Shown piece after piece: positions 61,376-64,000 of a stretch of DNA of 64,000 bases (positions within the stretch are counted from its first letter, which is position 1; every line of letters begins with the position of its first letter). Position numbers and translations under genes: made by a program. The stretch covers positions 22,540-86,539 of the forward strand of contig JAIRVH010000172.1 of NCBI GenBank assembly GCA_031253985.1, in the 5' to 3' direction. This DNA is from Sphingobacterium sp. (GTDB lineage Bacteria > Bacteroidota > Bacteroidia > Sphingobacteriales > Sphingobacteriaceae). The notes under the pieces were generated by a model. The model worked only from the letters and a program-made list of their open reading frames with translations. It ran no database searches and was not told where the DNA came from.

Positions 61376-61918
61376 ATGACCCACGATGAAAAATTAGCAT
61401 TTTTATCCGTTACCTTGAGATCTTTCGAGGTAACGGATTTTTCTTTAGATATCCTTCAGGGAATAACACTCGCCGATCTGCTGAATATTTCCCTGGAAAA
61501 AGATAAAAAGATTGCCTTTCGCGCCGCATGGGTTTTTGAAACCATCGTTTTAAAAAATACGACTCTGCTAAAAAGTGTTCTCCCACAGTTCCTGGATAAT
61601 TTAAAAAAACAAAAGAATTGGAGCTGCCTTAGAAGTTACACTAAGATCCTGTTATTTTTGACGTCGAAAAAAAATAAAGAATATACACTTGGGAATGAGG
61701 CAGAAGAAGAAATCATCGAGTACTCCTTTCAATGGATGATCGACCCGCCGTGTCCTGTCGCTGTATTGGTCAACTGCCTGGATATCTTAAATAACCTACG
61801 AAGGAAGCATCCCTGGATATATGAGGAGTTACAGGCGCAAATAAACTATTTTCAACGGACAAAACCTAGTCCGGCGTTAATGAGCCGGACTAATAAAATT
61901 ATTCAGCAGAAAAGTTAA
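61376..61918 (+). CDS. Hypothetical HEAT-like helical protein
   Basis: A 180-residue all-helical protein: DKKIAFRAAWVFETIVLKN, LLKSVLPQFLDNLKKQKNWS, CLRSYTKILLFLTSK and VAVLVNCLDILNNLRRKHPW look like paired helices of HEAT/ARM repeats. No catalytic residues or signal are seen. It is 7 bp after the peptidase gene and may be co-transcribed; function unknown. It is convergent with ruvB. Confidence 0.65.
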   Translation: MTHDEKLAFLSVTLRSFEVTDFSLDILQGITLADLLNISLEKDKKIAFRAAWVFETIVLKNTTLLKSVLPQFLDNLKKQKNWSCLRSYTKILLFLTSKKNKEYTLGNEAEEEIIEYSFQWMIDPPCPVAVLVNCLDILNNLRRKHPWIYEELQAQINYFQRTKPSPALMSRTNKIIQQKS

Positions 61919-61938
61919 AATATACTTTTCATTCGCGC

Positions 61939-62961
61939 TTAAAACAGGGTGTTTCCTTTCGAATGATTCACACGGCCCAAGTGCTTATAGGCCGCTTCGG
62001 TACACTCGCGCCCCCTCGAGGTCCGCATAATGTATCCTTCCTGAATCAAAAAGGGTTCGTAGACTTCCTCAATCGTACCTTCATCCTCACCAACAGCTGT
62101 CGCTACAGTTTTTAGACCTACAGGTCCACCTTTGAATTTGTCAATAATGGTCGTTAAAATTTTATTGTCCATTTCGTCTAAACCATTCTCATCCACATTA
62201 AGCGCATGTAAAGCATATTTTGCTATTTCTTTATCGATACTCCCATTGCCCTTTATCTGCGCAAAATCTCGCGTACGGCGCAGTAGAGCATTGGCTATCC
62301 GGGGTGTCCCCCTGCTCCTTCGCGCAATCTCGTAGGCCCCTTCATCAGAAATCGGTGTGTTTAAGATATGAGCCGAGCGCAATACAATAGTTGTCAGCAA
62401 TTTTGCATCATAATATTGCAAGCGTGAATTAATTCCAAAGCGTGCGCGCAAGGGAGCTGTCAAAAGGCCTGAGCGCGTGGTAGCACCAATCAAGGTAAAC
62501 GGATTCAGGGAAATCTGAACAGACCGTGCATTTGGGCCTGTCTCCAGCATGATGTCAATTTTGAAATCTTCCATAGCCGAATAGAGATATTCCTCCACCA
62601 AAGGACTTAAACGATGGATCTCATCAATAAACAAAACATCACCCTCTTCCAGATTTGTCAATAAACCCGCTAAATCACCAGGTTTATCCAATACAGGTCC
62701 TGAAGTAATTTTGATACCAACCCCCATCTCATTGGCAATGATATGGGATAAAGTCGTTTTTCCTAAGCCCGGGGGGCCATGCAGCAAAACGTGATCCAGG
62801 GCCTCGCCTCTCAGCCTAGCCGCTTTCACAAAAATATTGAGGTTTTCCAATATTTTAGCCTGTCCCGTAAAGTCTTCGAAAGCCTGAGGCCGCAATGCTC
62901 GTTCAATATCACGATCTGTATTGCTCAGACGTTCTGGATTTGGATCTAAATTCTCGTTCAT
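61939..62961 (-). CDS. ruvB: Holliday junction branch migration DNA helicase RuvB
   Basis: A 340-residue AAA+ motor that drives branch migration at Holliday junctions with Ruv[13 protein letters not shown] opens the protein; Walker A is [10 protein letters not shown], Walker [13 protein letters not shown], sensor 1 GATTRSGLL, and the C-terminal winged helix has [17 protein letters not shown]. Length is standard. The glycosyltransferase gene lies 12 bp upstream on the same strand. Confidence 0.97.
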   Translation of the reverse strand: MNENLDPNPERLSNTDRDIERALRPQAFEDFTGQAKILENLNIFVKAARLRGEALDHVLLHGPPGLGKTTLSHIIANEMGVGIKITSGPVLDKPGDLAGLLTNLEEGDVLFIDEIHRLSPLVEEYLYSAMEDFKIDIMLETGPNARSVQISLNPFTLIGATTRSGLLTAPLRARFGINSRLQYYDAKLLTTIVLRSAHILNTPISDEGAYEIARRSRGTPRIANALLRRTRDFAQIKGNGSIDKEIAKYALHALNVDENGLDEMDNKILTTIIDKFKGGPVGLKTVATAVGEDEGTIEEVYEPFLIQEGYIMRTSRGRECTEAAYKHLGRVNHSKGNTLF

Positions 62962-62973
62962 TGGGCAATATTT

Positions 62974-63750
62974 TTAATTTCTCTTATAGCGCTTTCCAAT
63001 ACTTCCTAATTTCAATTGGATAACACCAAAAAATGCTTCCTTAAAGATACTTGTGCTCATCTTTGATGTACCTTCGGTCCGGTCTGTGAATATGATCGGT
63101 ACTTCGACCACCTTAAACCCATATTTTATAGCTGTGAATTTCATTTCAATCTGAAACGCATAGCCTACAAACTTAATCTTTTCAAGTGGGATTGTCCTGA
63201 GGACTTCTCTAGTAAAACAAACAAATCCTGCCGTAGCATCCTGGATAGCTATCCCCGTTATGAAACGAACATACACCGAAGCAAAATACGACATCAGCAC
63301 GCGGCTCATCGGCCAATTGACTACATTCACACCTTTGATATAACGCGAACCTATACTCATATCGGCACCATCCACACATGCCTGCCTTAAGCGAAGCAGA
63401 TCCTCCGGATTGTGACTAAAATCTGCATCCATTTCAAAAATATATTGGTAATGTTCGCGCGACAGCGCCCATTTAAATCCATGGATATACGCTGTCCCTA
63501 AACCCAGTTTCCCGATCCGTTCTTCGATAAATAAACGACCGTTAAATTCATTAAGCTGTAAATTCTTGATAATGGTAGCCGTTCCATCCGGGGAACCATC
63601 ATCTACAATTAAAATATCAAATGCATGTGATAAGGAAAAAACTTTGCGAATGATTTTTTCTATATTTTCCTTTTCATTATATGTTGGAATGATAACTAAA
63701 CTATCCGTCACTTTTTTATATTTAAGACCAGTAAAGGTAATCATTTGCAT
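62974..63750 (-). CDS. Polyprenol monophosphomannose synthase-like glycosyltransferase (GT2)
   Basis: A 258-residue GT2 enzyme. VIIPTYNEKENIEKII, ILIVDDGSPDGTA, EMDADFSHNPEDLLRLR (the DxD-type motif) and DMSIGSRYIKGVNVVNWPMS match DPM1-like enzymes that transfer mannose or glucose from a nucleotide sugar to polyprenyl phosphate. No C-terminal transmembrane pair is present. Start is 63750, or 63744 at the next Met. It precedes ruvB by 12 bp. Confidence 0.9.
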   Translation of the reverse strand: MQMITFTGLKYKKVTDSLVIIPTYNEKENIEKIIRKVFSLSHAFDILIVDDGSPDGTATIIKNLQLNEFNGRLFIEERIGKLGLGTAYIHGFKWALSREHYQYIFEMDADFSHNPEDLLRLRQACVDGADMSIGSRYIKGVNVVNWPMSRVLMSYFASVYVRFITGIAIQDATAGFVCFTREVLRTIPLEKIKFVGYAFQIEMKFTAIKYGFKVVEVPIIFTDRTEGTSKMSTSIFKEAFFGVIQLKLGSIGKRYKRN

Positions 63751-63885
63751 TAAATTCTAGCGCAGGAATTCGATGAAATATACAGGACAATCAACATTGC
63801 TCCGATGAAAAAGCAGTAAACCCTTCAAGCTCAAACCAACACACCGGCATCATAAATAAACGATATCAAATAGATTGCTCGCCAT

Positions 63886-63923
63886 AAAAAAGAGAAGCCC
63901 GTTACTTTGGGAGTAACGAGCTT
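63886..63923 (-). terminator. Intrinsic terminator of an off-window minus-strand gene
   Basis: AAGC-GTTACT (63895-63906) pairs with AGTAAC-GCTT (63912-63923), and the minus strand then has a run of T (63891-63886). It would end a gene entering from beyond 64000. Confidence 0.65.
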
Positions 63924-64000
63924 TCATTAACCAATTATAAACTTAAATTATGAGACTGCAAATATGATGAAAATTGCTTTCATTTACAAATTTATTTGCG

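Noticed and set aside
1..64000. CRISPR arrays, rRNA genes, intact transposases, known riboswitches
   Set aside because: Looked for regular short repeats with spacers, rRNA signatures, transposase motifs and familiar riboswitch cores; none was seen.

Overview
The window looks like a chromosome segment of a member of the Bacteroidota, most likely Sphingobacterium or a close relative. The evidence is two SusC/SusD outer-membrane uptake loci, lipoproteins with short lipobox signals, fimbrillin/FISUMP surface proteins, a DUF3822-rsmD-coaD block, genes that mostly lack Shine-Dalgarno sites, and promoters with the Bacteroidota -7 box TAnnTTTG. No CRISPR array, rRNA or intact insertion sequence was seen.

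Left part (1-17.3 kb): a truncated methyltransferase, a luciferase-like monooxygenase, small lipoproteins, a DUF1345 membrane protein and a cytochrome c. Next is a minus-strand uptake locus: a membrane-spanning Kelch/winged-helix regulator (12336-14888), then a LamG-type lipoprotein, SusC, SusD and a GxGYxYP-family lipoprotein. Three TTAAT repeats at exact 12-bp steps lie between the regulator and the operon. A Crp/Fnr regulator, an SRPBCC protein and an SDR follow.

Middle part (17.3-31.9 kb): a small glycine-rich peptide gene, a GAF histidine kinase with a degenerate ATP-binding box, two tandem related small-RNA-like units, a decayed ECF sigma gene, and a second SusC/SusD operon (SusC, SusD, DUF4843, PKD-like lipoprotein, aspartyl protease, TlpA-type thioredoxin) ending in a perfect 44-bp palindromic terminator.

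Regulatory island (31.9-54.1 kb): seven full-length AraC-type regulators of one subfamily, two AraC-HTH-only proteins, two proteins resembling a PchR-type sensor half without an HTH, and a protein carrying an RNA polymerase alpha-CTD-like domain. With them are an aldo/keto reductase, a CDF-like membrane protein, an SDR, and two operons that each encode a small peptide (core motif GIAAGSA) followed by a fimbrillin/FISUMP lipoprotein. Both peptide/fimbrillin operons and one AraC gene share an identical control region: three AGG-core repeats at +0/+20/+42, with a -7 box exactly 30 bp away. This is the strongest candidate for an undescribed system: an autoregulated AraC switch controlling small peptides and surface lipoproteins. 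A separate 20-bp promoter module (AAAGCG, six bases, TAnnTTTG) recurs ten times between 17.7 and 53.5 kb. The island ends at a tRNA-Leu beside the 3' relic of a serine recombinase.

Right part (54.2-64 kb) is ordinary: an aldo/keto reductase, coaD, rsmD, DUF3822, a RecD-like helicase, a DPP-IV-type peptidase, a HEAT-like protein, ruvB and a polyprenol-phosphate mannosyltransferase.

All function calls come from reading motifs and recalling families; no database search was run.
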